From the NCBI GenBank assembly GCA_019054805.1, contig JAHQIY010000011.1, positions 2,857,001 to 2,921,000 on the forward strand: DNA of 64,000 nucleotides. Reading direction: 5' to 3'. Numbering within the stretch: position 1 is the first letter of the stretch; each line of letters begins with the position of its first letter. Below the pieces are notes generated by a model that was not told the origin of the DNA, ran no database searches, and was given only the letters and a program-made list of their open reading frames with translations. This document shows, piece after piece, positions 43,946 to 55,729 of this stretch. The stretch is from Brachionus manjavacas. Lineage: Eukaryota; Rotifera; Eurotatoria; Ploima; Brachionidae. Made by a program: the position numbers and the translations under genes.

Positions 43946-45699
43946 TTAAAAAAAAAAAAAATCAACTATCTAATTTAGTGTAATCTAGTGTAATAAAATA
44001 GTGCAATTCAATTAATTAATCAATGTTGAGAATCACTTTAGAAATTTTTTTTCATTTATTTTAAGCAAGATTTACTTAATTTAAAAATGCTTTCTTATTT
44101 TTTTAGATTGCTTTTTTATCTTTTTTTTGCACTTTTTAGTCTATTAATGGACATTTTTTTGAAAAAAATAATGAAAAAATTTTCTAGAGTATCACAGATC
44201 TGATTGATTCACTCAAAGAGCAGGAAGTTTTTCCTTTAATTGAAAAACCCCAATTGTGTGATAATAAATTAGTTGAAAAATAAAGGTAAAAATCAATAAA
44301 TTATTATTTAATCGTCAATCAGAATTTAATCACAATTAAAAAAAGCTTTTAAATTATTAATTACTTTGGATTTAAAGTTTTCAATTTGAGTATGTAATTC
44401 GTAGCAAATTTTGTGTAGAAAATCGTAATTAAATTTTTTAATTGACGGATTCTGAAATATTTGTTAAAATAAGCTCTCACGAGAATAGTTCGTGATAAAT
44501 TAAGATAAAATTAAAAAATCTGAATTTTAACAGAATAATTTGAACACGCAGTTTATTTATCTACTTTAAAGAGTGATTTTTTTTAAAGTTTTTTGTTTTA
44601 AAAGACATGTTTAGGATTTTTGATGTGCCAAATCAATAAATACATTAGCACTTTTCCAGGCATTGCCTAAGTAAGCAAACATTTAGATAAAATTTTATTG
44701 TCAGCAGAAGGAACATGCGATAAAATTCTTCTTTCCTTTCCATTTTAAAATTCCAGCTTTGCCTTATCCGGAATTTTTATCACTCTTCGTTTAACTGTGA
44801 AATTTTAAAGTTAAAGGAAATTCTAAATTATCTTTTTATAAAATTATTAATTCAAATTGCAGGTTTTTTCGAATATTTTTTAAATTTAATAATTAATTCT
44901 TAAATTAAATTTATTTTAATAAAAAAAATGCCTATTAGAAATTACTGCTGAAAAAAATCAGTAATTGACTGAGAAGATCGATTGTGAATTTAGTTCGTTT
45001 TGTCATCAAAAAAAATTTTCAATCCACTAATGGAATGATAAATTTAAATCTCAAACTGAGTATTAAGGTAACATTAAAATTAACCCATTTTAATTTAATG
45101 TTTTCGGGCAATATTTTAATATTTTTGTTCTAAAAATTACGAAAATTTACCTTGTTAAAAATACTAAGTATGCGGTGATGGCATCCAGGCATGGCAATTT
45201 AGATTTTGTCATACCATTTTTATTAAATTCAATAAAGGCTGTTGATTTTTTTTAATTAATGAGGATTGTTTTTAAAACGGAGCGCTTATTTTATTTGTTT
45301 TTTAATTAGAAACGCCAGATTAATTAAATAAGTTTATTTTAGAAATTTAATTTGAGTCTTAAAACAACTTTTTGGGACCTGATAAAAACCGATAAAAGAT
45401 GAAGATAAAATATTGCTGTCTTGAGGAACCGATCAAGAACATGCATTTAGTATTTTTTCTATGATCCCACTCATTTTTTAGATTTTAAAAAATCAACACT
45501 GCAGAGAAATGTATACTTAATATTTTTAGCTTACTAACTCAACCAAAAAATTAATATTTTTTAAAAAATTTTTTAATAATAATCTCAGGTAGTAAAAAGA
45601 CTAAATATTCCTCTTTTTTATACTAAACATGGAAAAAAGATCAAGGAGAGTTTTTTCTAAATATCATTTTAAAAGGTAAAACAAATAAAACAAAACTTG

Positions 45700-45725
45700 G
45701 GGTCTAGTGGCTTATGATATCGAGA
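45700..45725 (+). mobile_element. Possible GGGTCTAGTCG-family terminal fragment
   Basis: GGGTCTAGTGGCTTATGATA resembles the MITE ends at 51267 and 58404 with one to two changes. Too short to be sure. Confidence 0.3.
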
Positions 45726-48256
45726 GGAAAACAAAAATTTTTTTTCATTAATATTATTAAAAATATTTATTTCGTTTGTCAAAAAAAATAATAAAAATTT
45801 ATATATTATATTTTTGCACTTGTAAAATTTTTGATTTTGTAAGCTCAACAACTATTTATCTAACTAAAATAAATATTCTCCGGTATTTTTAGCTTTAATA
45901 TTTATTCCATTACGTTAAGATTTTAATAATAATGTCAAATTAAAATCAAATTTAATATAATAGATATAAATAATAAAATATATATTCTAAAAAGGTATTA
46001 AAAATAAGATATTACGAACATTTATTTAATATTTACTAAAAAAAATTGATTTAAACGTTTAATTGTCAAAGTTTTAATTTATCCTATTTTGATATCATAA
46101 CGGTGATTGTTTCATCAAAAAATAATATGCTATAAATTTAATTTCGTTTTGTAATAATGCGCTTACAAGCACAGAAAGTAAGAAAAAAATTTTTTTTTCT
46201 TATCAAAATTGATCAATTAAATTAGATTTAAAGACCAAAATATTTTTTTTTATTCATTTTTTAGTTTACTGGAATTAAAAACTTTAAAAAAAGTAACTGT
46301 TCTGATAAAAAGGAATAACATAATATGATAAATACAGTGTATCAAGAGTTGGGTTTGTGTTCCATCTGGTACATCAATACTGAATAAATTTCGATTAAAT
46401 CGAGATGCATTATTTTTATTTATTACTAGTTAATTTATTTTTCTTAAATAATTTTTAATTAAATTAAAAATATCAAAGAAATAAAAAAAAACGATTAAAA
46501 AAGGCGGAAGAATAAACATAGTTAATATGTTTTAGAAAATAAATATCATCATTATCAGAAATTTTTTAACTCATTTAACACCTCGCTTTTTAATTAAAAA
46601 AAAGCGACGTAAGCTTTTTTCTGTATAATTATCGATTCAGAGACTTTCAGTTCTTTAAGTCAAAGGTAATTTTTTCCTAAAATTTTCAGAGAAAAGCTTA
46701 AAAAATTAAATATATTTATTAAAATTAGTATTATGTCTTTTAGGAATTTTAATTAATGATTTTGTGAACTGTAGTCTAATGTCACATAAAAAAATCTCCA
46801 AGTTTAATTAGATTCTAATGAATGTTGAGCTTTGGATGGAAACTTGATAATACGGTGGTGATCTCTTTTTAGCACAAAACTTCCCAAAATGGAATTATTG
46901 TCAATGAGCCCAGTAAAAACCAGTATGAGCAAAAGGTTTAAAAAAAGTCAGTTCTTTTTAATGAAAAAATATTTTTAAAATGGCTTCGAAATAAAGGAGC
47001 ATACTAGATTTTTATGGTTTCAATGTCAATGTAAGACAGTATGCCTCTATTTCATTGCTAATATTTTCTATTATTACCTTAAAAAATTAGACCTAATTAA
47101 AGTTTTGTGCAGTATTGACAGGATGATAGGAACTGAACGTTTTTTTCATGTAAATTTACGCAAAAAATGGTAAAACATCAAGAGCCCGAAAATAAGGGTT
47201 TTAATGGAATTTTAAAAAAATTTTTAGATTTTTGTTTAATTCTTTTATGTACTGAATTAAATTTAAATTTTTATCTGTTTGTTTAATTTTCGTCAAATAA
47301 TTTTAGACAAATTAATATAGAAAAAAAATAGTTGATTCAGATTTTATTGAAAAATACTTCAAAGATTCATTTCAAACTATAAAACAAAAATCTGTTGATA
47401 ATGTGTTTTACTTTGATTTATTATTCTTTTGAATTTTGTAATTTGCGCTTTTGTTCAATCGAAAAGTTATTATTAATCTTTAAGGTGTTTTTCAATAAAA
47501 TTTAGATCCATAATTTTTTTTAAATAAATTTTTGAAGCTTTAATTTTAAAATAATCATATTTTATTGTATTTTTACAGGAAATCTAAATCAGTTTTTAGA
47601 AGAATAACAAAAAACTCATAAATTTATTAATCATTTAAATAAAAATTTCAAATAAGAATCAGACATCTACTGAGCGATTTTGGTACAGATTAACTTAAAA
47701 AAAATATATTTTCAGCCGAGTATTTTTGATAGTTTTAAGCTTAGCAATATTTGAAGCATTTTCCCTCAAATATCCGCGCCAATTTTTATCACTTATCTAA
47801 AAAATAAAGACAGATTTAAATTAAATAATTAATTAAGTTATCACTTGATTCAAGTTCTTGTAAGAAAATAAATTTTAAAATAAATACAAGAATATTTAAT
47901 TAAAAAATTTCATTAAGTTTTTTTAAGTGTAAAATAAATCAAATTTTTGTCTTTTGGATTTACTTTTCGAATAAAAAAAATTTAAATTTTAAAATTCAAT
48001 TAATTTTCGAAGAACCCAAGTTGTCTAATTTATAGATAAAAATAAATTTTGAGAGTGTGATTCATGTGATTCCATGTAAATCGCTCTAAAATGAACAAAA
48101 TTCAAAGTTAATTTAAATAAACGATTTGTTATTATTATTACATTTTGGATTTTAGACTTTTAACATAATAATGAGCCAAAATTTACCTTAATAAATTTAC
48201 AAATACACAAAATTTAAAAAAATTATAATTTATTTTTTTCAAATCTTAAATGTTAA

Positions 48257-48641
48257 TACAGTCTAACCTGGTTAATCCATGATTTCCATTCGGACATGTA
48301 ATTTTCGCACCACCGATTTTTTATAATCATTTTAAATGTTAAAAAATTGGTTAATTCGGACAAATTTTTAGAATTTTTTTGATTTCACTCACTTTTTTAA
48401 TAGTTTTAATTTAATTAAAAAGAAACCAGAAGTTACAAAAAATGTAAAGACTTCATTAGGCACTTTTTACTTTAAAATTTTTGTGTTTAAAAATAAAATG
48501 ATTTTAGATTATTTTGAAATTTGATTTTTTACTTAACTTTTAAGAAATATTTCCTATTTTGGAAAAAACAAATTTTTTTTAAATTCAGGTTTACGGGATT
48601 TTTGGGTACCAATGAGTCCGGATTAGCCAGGTTAGGATGTA
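48257..48641. mobile_element. pogo/Tigger-like MITE
   Basis: The ends TACAGTCTAACCTGGTTAATCC and, inverted, TACATCCTAACCTGGCTAATCC are imperfect 22-bp terminal repeats with TA at each edge. CAGTCTAACCTGGTTAATCC is the style of pogo/Tigger ends. The 385-bp body is non-coding. Confidence 0.85.
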
Positions 48642-51266
48642 ACTAATAAATTGATTCATTTTAAGGATTTTATTTAGCTCGTAGTTAATTAAATTTCTGC
48701 TTTACCTTTAAAATTAAAATCAAAAAAATTCCATTTGCCATGAAGCCTGATTTTTTGATTCTGTTTTTTAAGAGATTAAATAAATAAGTTGAATATCTAA
48801 AACACCTTGATGGAGTTCAATTAAAATTTAGATAGCTGAATTCAAATAATCGATTTTGTTTAAATGATTGATGTGTTTTAAGCATTTTTTGAGGAGCATG
48901 AGAAGAAAAAAATTTGGTAGAAATAACACAATTTGGTCAAATCAATCAAAAATTTGAAAAATTAATAACAAAATTTTTCATTTGGTTGAATTGAATTTCA
49001 AAATGAGGGAGCCCAAAATCGAACTTGATTTTTAAATATTTTTCGAAAAGCCACCAGATTTTTTTAATTCATCAGCCTCAACTACAAAGCGCCTAGATTA
49101 AAGCATTCCAATGAAGCCTACTAATTAGTCCTTCTATACATTCTATGCTAAAAAAATATACAACTATCATGTTTAATAATTGATTATTCGATGAGTAGCA
49201 GCCAAAAATGAAAATCTATTTTCAGGGAAGGAAGCTAAGTTTAGAAACCTTCCGTCATCTTAAGCTACAATTTCATCACAAGCTGTAAAAGATTTTAATA
49301 TATTTTAATATATAATGTTATTCAATTGATTTGGATGATTTTTGGGGTCTAATAAGTTCCATTTTTGACCTTCACTAAATCAATGGTTAAAAAGAAGGAT
49401 TTTAATAATTTCATTTATTTTCCTAAATTTTTCGATCACTAGAATCGGTTTCAAAAGTTTAGACAAATATCTCTGTTGAAATATTAAGTGTTAAATAAAA
49501 GGATTCATTAGTTTTAAATTTTTCTTACAGTCAAAAAGTCAGAATCAATTAAAAATCAAGAATTGCTTCTTTTAAAAAGTTTTGCTGATTTTTCGATTAT
49601 TTTAAATAAGCTTAAGAGTTTATCATTAATAAAGTGTCATTCTAAACAAAACTAAAGATTTACTTAAATATTTTTTTACAAAATATAGTTCCTCTCAGTC
49701 GAATGTAAACTTTGATTTTTAAAATGGATAATAAAAATAATGGTGATTTTTTTTTTTTTTAAATCAAGATGGTCAAAATAGAAGCAATTTTTTAAATGAA
49801 GCAAAGAAAATAAGAAAATTGGATATTTAAATTAATTTACGAAAAAATTGATTAAGATTTGGCAAAGTTTGAACTTTTTTTTTATTTTTTTTTGAAACAA
49901 TTTTAACTTTAACTTTACCTGCGCTTATTTTGCGCTTTCTCGAAAATACGATATTACAATTAATCTCCTGTTTTTTAAGTTTATTTTACTTTCGCTTATA
50001 AAATAAAGATAGAATGATTTTTAAATTTAGTATTAAAATATTTTTATCGATTAAAGATTTTTGAATTTAATAAATTTTTAAATTAAAAATTAATTTTTTA
50101 AAGTTTTATGTTTCTTTGAATTTTGAATTATTTTAATTGATGAAAAATTATTTAAGCAATTTGAAAGATCAATTCAAACATGTTTAAATAAACATTATTT
50201 TAAATTTAAAAATAAATACTGTTATTTTTTGGAATATTAATCCAAAAACTCATTTATGTCTCATTTGTGATTAAATTAAGGGTGAGATATAAAAAAGCAT
50301 AAAAAAGAGAAAAAAACATATAATTTATTTAACAAATTTTGCTTCTATTATTAGAGAAAAAAAAATAAATTTTAGACATCAAAAAGAGAGAAAACAAAAA
50401 ATTAATAAAACGATTTTAATTAATTAAAATGAGCCGAAAATTAGACTGGGTCTAATAAATATACCGTATTCCTTCGTTCAATAAAAGTCGGTTCAAAAGT
50501 TTAGAAAATTAGATAATTCAAAATATTAAACAATTATACTATATCATAGTTTTTTTTCACTGAAATTAAATTTAACAAGTTAAAAAAAATTTAATTTGGT
50601 TTATTTTTTTTAAATTTAATCAAATAATAGTTTTTTTCTCTAAAATAAAATTACAATTTGCTATATGTTTTTTTATCTTTTTATATGTTTCGTTCTACCT
50701 CGTTCTTAAATTAATATTATTCATATTAATTATTTATCAAAAATTGATAATAAAAATTATTCAGTATAAAATTTTCTTTAATCCCAATTCACCGAACCAC
50801 AATTAAAATTTTAATTGAATTTTTCATATTTTGAATTAGGTATTTAGAAATTGTTTTGTCTCCTTAATAATCAGGTGTGGTGTTTAGGCGTTTAATTACC
50901 TCTTAAGGTTCAAGAATATTTATAAAAGCTAATTTCATCAATTAAAAATATAATTCTATCTTTAATTTTTGTGGCCGACTTCAAATTTTATTTTGAACTA
51001 TTTTATTAATTATTCAACATTTTTTTAAAAAAAAACAATATTTTAAATTAGCAATTTTTGTAAATAAAATTTTATAAAAAAATAAAAAAATATTTTGTCA
51101 TGCTACCATTTTTAAACTGATGAATCAAATTGTTTTGTCTTCTTTTCAAAAATTCAGCATTTTGCTTAATAAACAAGGACTTTTCAAACGAGGACTAATT
51201 TTTTTTCGGATGTATCCAAAACCTTATTTTTTAATACTTTTTTTAACCATTTAATCTGTACACAGA
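48642..51266. other. Gene-poor A+T-rich stretch
   Basis: No gene or bounded repeat recognised; several homopolymer runs. Confidence 0.5.
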
Positions 51267-51860
51267 TAGGGTCTAGTCGTTACTTAAAAGTTTTGCTCAC
51301 GAAATGGTGAACCAAAATGAATTATGTGGTCAATTTTTGGATTAGGTGAACAAATTGAATTTATAATGACATGTCCTTAATGCTTAAAACTTATATAAAA
51401 ATAAGCAATCGGAGTTGATATTTTTTGATTTTCTAAATTTGAAGGAGCTTTAGCTCGGATAAATAAATAAATAAATTTTTATGGTATAATAATTTAAAAA
51501 TTTTTAATAAATAAATTAATAATAGACTTAATATTTATGAGACCTAGAACTATTTATTTCATTACATTGTCCACATCTGGTTGAACTGGTATTAAACTTT
51601 CAACAATCCCAAATATCCAAATGCGCTCTCAACTTAAATCTTTGTCTTAAAACAAAAATAGTAGAAAATAAAGAAAATTAAAATTTATCTTTCTCTGGCG
51701 TATAGATACAGCTTTGCATATTTGTTTTTTAATATTACCTTTAGTTTTTTTCAAAATAGATGAAAAAATTTCAAAATTGGTAAACAATGTTAAGATTAGG
51801 TGATCTAATAAATCAAAAAACCGGAGAACAAGAATTGTTCCCATAAACGATTAGACCCTA
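51267..51860. mobile_element. GGGTCTAGTCG-family MITE, full-length
   Basis: The left end TAGGGTCTAGTCGTTA and the right end, inverted TAGGGTCTAATCGTTTA, give about 15-bp terminal repeats with TA at both edges; length is 594 bp. The right part, including a GGAACAATTCTTGTTCTC block, is closely repeated at 58404-58600. No functional coding frame. Related ends lie at 42510 and possibly 45700. Confidence 0.82.
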
Positions 51861-51989
51861 CTGAAAATGTAATTTAATTATTGACCATCTAACGGGTGAA
51901 AACAAAGTTTCCGGAATTTTTTCAAAAGGGTCATAGCCCTTTCATTTTTAAAGAATGAAAACTAACACCAAGTGATTTAGAAAGAGAAT

Positions 51990-52210
51990 TTAAAGCTTTT
52001 AAAAGTTTATTTTAAAACTTTTTTCCATTATATCATTTCTTCGGATTTTGTCAATCTGACTTTTGACGCCTTCTATTAGGGTCTGAATTGATGTAAGGCT
52101 GATTTCACGCAGACATTTTGGTATCCTGAGCCATCTTCATAGAGTTTCTCTTTCAATATTGACCAAAAATCTTCAATAGGTCTAGCTTCAGGAAAATTAT
52201 TTTCTATATT
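51990..52210 (-). pseudogene. Tc1/mariner-type transposase C-terminal fragment
   Basis: The minus strand reads NNFPEARPIEDFWSILKEKL followed by YEDGSGYQNVCVKSALHQF before stops. ARPIEDFWSILK is the third catalytic region (DDE/D family) of many Tc1/mariner transposases. Only this end is present, next to the MITE at 51267. Confidence 0.75.
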
Positions 52211-52252
52211 TATTTATTAATATATATTTATTTATTAATATATATTTATTAA
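52205..52252. repeat. TATATTTATTTATTAA tandem repeat
   Basis: About three copies of a 16-19 bp A+T unit. Confidence 0.7.
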
Positions 52253-52558
52253 GAAAACAAAAATGAACAGAAATGCGAATCAAACTCACAAAAAAATATT
52301 AATTCTTTTTTGGTCTTCCTCTTTTTTTTTGCTGGTGGGCAAAAAGCGTAATGAGGGTTTAAGTCAAGTCAGAATACAAAAATTTTGTCTCTCTTTAATT
52401 AATTTGTTTAGTTTCAGCAAGTCAATAAAATTATTATTTAAGCTTTATTTTCTAAACAAACTTTGAGGATTTCAAATCTGTCTTCAAATATTATTTTTTT
52501 AGGCAAGCTTTTTTCAACAAAATTAAAAATAAAGATTTTAAAATTTTTATAGATTAAA

Positions 52559-53713
52559 ATGATTGCAGACATGGATGAGATAGATGATGCAAATTTAACA
52601 GAAGACAATTTCGACTATGAAGAAATCGACTATTCGAACATGAATATTATCAGCAGTCTTTTGATTGCAATTATTTGTATTGGCACATTTGGCAACGTTT
52701 TGAACATAATAATTTTTAGTAAGACTAACATGCGTCAGGCATCAACATTTAGATTTCTATTGTACCTTTCTATATCAGACCTTCTTGTTTTGCTATTTTG
52801 TTCCACAGACGCCTTGGCTCGTTTCGGTTTCCAAATCGAAATCCGCTCAACTCACATCATCCTGTGTAAAATTCACACATTTTTGACTTATTTTTTGACC
52901 CATTCAAGCAGCATTATTTTGATGGTAATCAGCATTGACCGGGCTCTGGTAGTCACCAATAAATCTTTCATTGACATCCTATTCGGAAGTAAGAGAAAGT
53001 CTTTTTCCAAGAAGTCCAGATTGAAAAGCTCTGGTCAACAAAATGAGCCCAGCACCGCTCGCTTTCTCTTGCCTGATTTTAAGTGGTTTTTCTACAAGCT
53101 TCATCGAGTTGACTTAACAATTGGATGTGTCTTCACTGCTCTGTTTCTGCTAAATAGCCACTTTTTATTTATAAACCTGAATTTAATTGTGGAGAATAAT
53201 TCCACGTCTAGCGGCCAGTTTTACATTTGCTTTCCGCTGCCTGATAGTGCCTATTTCAACTTCTTGAACAATATCTGGATATTCATTGACATCGGGGTCT
53301 TTTCAATGGTTCCATTTATTGTCATGAGCATCTGCTCGGTCATTATACTTAGTCGAATCAGGAGCAAAAGCAAAAAATACTTCGAAAGACTTGTGAACAA
53401 AAACAACGAGCACCAAAAGACAAATATATCCAAGCGTCTGAGGCGCAATAGGCAGCTTTTGTACATGCTGCTGCTGACCAATTTGTATTTTTTGCTGAGC
53501 ATGCTTCCCTATTGTGTCATGTTTATCTTGTTCAAAGGAACAAAAAGCGAGTCAAATATTGAGCAACCATTGGTACACACTTTGCTTTACACCAATAATG
53601 CAATTAATTTTATATTTTATGGGTTTTCGTCACAGAAGTATAGAAAAGAGCTGTATTCGTTGTTTTCAAAACGATTCAAAGACAACGAACATGTTTTTTT
53701 GACTCGAATTTGA
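52559..53713 (+). CDS. Orphan class A (rhodopsin-like) GPCR, neuropeptide-receptor type
   Basis: A single-exon 384-aa protein with seven hydrophobic segments at about residues 29-52, 65-83, 103-126, 180-206, 234-262, 299-325 and 337-356. Class A marks: Asn46 in TM1 (GTFGNVLN), Asp74 in TM2 (SISDLL), Cys103 and Cys214 for the extracellular disulfide, and IDRA at 126-129 where DRY is usual. TM7 has NFIFY (350-354) in place of NPxxY, then a basic helix-8 region (KYRKELYSLF). Acidic N-terminus with NLT at Asn12. Intracellular loop 2 is long and basic with two SKK/KSR patches. NF-x-Y in TM7 is seen in FMRFamide-type peptide receptors; the ligand is unknown. No paralog in the window. ATG at 52559 is first in frame; Met5 is an alternative. 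Poly(A) signal at 53798. Confidence 0.88.
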   Translation: MIADMDEIDDANLTEDNFDYEEIDYSNMNIISSLLIAIICIGTFGNVLNIIIFSKTNMRQASTFRFLLYLSISDLLVLLFCSTDALARFGFQIEIRSTHIILCKIHTFLTYFLTHSSSIILMVISIDRALVVTNKSFIDILFGSKRKSFSKKSRLKSSGQQNEPSTARFLLPDFKWFFYKLHRVDLTIGCVFTALFLLNSHFLFINLNLIVENNSTSSGQFYICFPLPDSAYFNFLNNIWIFIDIGVFSMVPFIVMSICSVIILSRIRSKSKKYFERLVNKNNEHQKTNISKRLRRNRQLLYMLLLTNLYFLLSMLPYCVMFILFKGTKSESNIEQPLVHTLLYTNNAINFIFYGFSSQKYRKELYSLFSKRFKDNEHVFLTRI

Positions 53714-54450
53714 TCAAAATTTTAGTTTGTTATTTTTTTTAAATCATGTAAATATTTAGCAAATATTTTTTTTCTCCCGATGATTTTAATAATTTTAAAT
53801 AAAGATTGATTTGAATTTTATCCTTAATAGAACATTTTTAATTTGTTTTTTCAAGAGGCTTTTTATGCAAAGTACCCAAATCGTGGTAAGAAAAACGAAG
53901 AGTAGGAAAATTCCATTGCTTAAGTAACCCAACACAACACTTTAAAAAGGCGGAATTTCCCTTTTTCAAAATTAAACTTCAACTAAAGCCGAGCCTCATT
54001 TTTTAAATTCGTTTAAATCATGTAATTCAAGTAAATCGATTTCAAAAATCTTAATTGCAACTATGTATGGTAAAACTGTCTAAATGTTTTTAATATGAAT
54101 TCGGTGAAGAAATTTGAAATTTCGTTATATCTCTTGTGTTTTTAATTCTTTTTTATCAAGCCTTATGTTCTTAAAGATCATGAGGAGAGGAATTTGAATA
54201 AGCATAAATAAAAATCTTAAACTTTTTTGAGCCCCTTTTTTTTAGTTTAAGTTATTTTAGGGCCAATTCGGTGAATAATGACGCCATTTTTTATGAAAAA
54301 TTTAAAATTTTGTTTTTCCTTTTTTTACAAAAACTATTTGATTTTATTTGATAAAAATATTCATTCTTTATTATCAAAAATCGTCAATATATTATAAAAA
54401 TGAATCAGAACAAACAAAAAGAAGTTAAAAAAAGTATTCGATGGAAGATC
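53714..54450. other. Spacer downstream of GPCR
   Basis: A+T-rich. It holds the GPCR 3' end and the left flank of the MULE copy. A patch near 54258 (GGGCCAATTCGGTGAATAA) echoes GGGTGAATTCGGTGAATAT near 55480. No gene. Confidence 0.45.
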
Positions 54451-54461
54451 GGGAAACAGTC

Positions 54462-54615
54462 GTTTCATAGCATAATTATTCATAGCAAAGTCAAAATTTC
54501 ATAGCAAATTTAATAATAGCAATTATTTCATAGCAATTTTTTTCATAGCCATTTTTTCATCGCAAGAATTTTTCATAGCCGAAATTTTCATCGCAAGAAT
54601 GTTTCATAGCAATTA
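54462..54615 (+). repeat. Subterminal TTTCATAGCAA repeat array
   Basis: Roughly ten irregularly spaced copies of TTCATAGCA or TTCATCGCA occur on the left side; only two inverted copies are on the right side. Such arrays can serve as transposase binding sites (inference). Confidence 0.8.
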
Positions 54616-54672
54616 AATTTTCTCAAATATTAACTGGTGTAAACTTTTAATAATTATATATACCCAAAAAAG

Positions 54673-55118
54673 ATGTTATTTTTACTTATAATGAGATCAA
54701 AAACATCGCCCCATCCAATATTAATAGCTTATTGGATTATTTTGAAAAATATTACATAGGCAAGTTAAAAAAAGATAGTATTTCAGTTAGAGCTGTCCCA
54801 TTATTCCCGATACATATTTGGAATATTAATGACCGTGTTTTGCACGACCTCCCACGAACTAACAATTCACTCGAGTCTTGGCATAAACAATTTGAGATAG
54901 GCGCTAAAAAGCATCAGACTGTATTTAAAGTAATTGAACATTTTCTTTTAGAGCAAAAAAATACTGACGTCTTACGCATTCAGCTTCTTTCTGGCGATGA
55001 ATATAAGAGAAATAGCAAAGAGGAATTGAAGGATGAGAAGATTAAAGCAGGTTTGAAAACATTTAGCCGCGGGAATGTAATTAAATGGCTAAATAATTTT
55101 ATTTTATTATTAGAATAA
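54673..55118 (+). pseudogene. MULE transposase C-terminal fragment
   Basis: The open frame (ATG at 54732, open further upstream) encodes FPIHIWNINDRVLHDLPRTN followed by NSLESWHKQFEIGAKKHQTV and an IEHFLLEQKNTDVLRIQLL helix. That pattern (W-V-R-L-RTNN-E-WH) is the C-terminal part of animal MULE/FLYWCH-type transposases. The catalytic DDE core is missing. The remaining 128 codons have no stop, so it may still be translated, but it cannot be a transposase alone. Confidence 0.8.
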
Positions 55119-55214
55119 TTTAGGATTTGAACTTATTATTAGCAACATTTTTTTTTGAAACGAAAAAATTATGCTATCAATTACTGCTATGAAACGATCC
55201 AGTGCCGGAAGATC

Positions 55215-55729
55215 TTGATAACGCAAAAAAAGATGTTTTTGAAAAAAATTTGAACATTACTCAAGCTTGAAATTTAAATAACATTCTTTTTAACTAATAT
55301 TTTTAACTGAAAAAAAATCAAGCATAAAATTTATTTTGAATTCGTTAAGAATTCGTTTAAATTTTTTTCTAAATAGTTATGTTGTAGTTATATTCAAAAG
55401 AATAATAATAAAGAATATTTTAAATATTTATATTTTAAAAAAAAACAAAAAATCCTTTTTTTAATTCTTATTTGACTAATTGGGTGAATTCGGTGAATAT
55501 CCTGAAAAAGAGGTTAGTTCTCGGGCTAAATATTTACAAAATCAGGGGTAACTGGGTTTACCTAATTCACCCAATAAGGCCTCACCCAATTAACCGCAGG
55601 AGGTAAAGGGGTGACTAGAAAAAACTGGTCTAATTCGGGGAGCATTTTTGGAGTTTTTGAATAAAAGAGTGCGAAATATGCAATTATTTGCTTATTATTT
55701 TTACTTTTGAAATTTAATTCGAAAACTAC
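55215..55729. other. Spacer between MULE and LINE remnant
   Basis: A+T-rich, with a patch at 55478-55625 rich in GGTGAATT/CACCCAATT-like words on both strands, suggesting part of another decayed element. No gene. Confidence 0.4.

Larger units (their letters stand above)
42707..48256. other. Gene-poor stretch with minor element debris
   Basis: A+T-rich. It contains TA/TTTT low-complexity runs at 43735-43820, a higher-GC island at about 43888-43945, a GGGTCTAGTGG patch at 45700 resembling the MITE ends above, and a weak exon-like patch at 46873-46939. No gene is supported. Confidence 0.45.
54451..55206 (+). mobile_element. Mutator-like (MULE) element remnant with target duplication
   Basis: The left terminus GGGAAACAGTCGTTTCATAG and the right terminus, inverted GGCACTGGATCGTTTCATAG, share TCGTTTCATAGCA exactly. 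An 8-bp direct repeat GGAAGATC flanks them (54443-54450 and 55207-55214). About ten TTCATAGCAA-like units fill 54462-54615. A transposase C-terminal frame occupies the middle. At 756 bp it is an internally deleted copy. Confidence 0.85.

Noticed and set aside
52263-52466. 67-codon ORF upstream of the GPCR
   Set aside because: Low-complexity hydrophobic and basic composition with no motif and no splice link to the GPCR.
54255-55600. Possible outer element with GAATTCGGTGAATA-like ends around the MULE copy
   Set aside because: The similar words are direct rather than clearly inverted and no target duplication was found.
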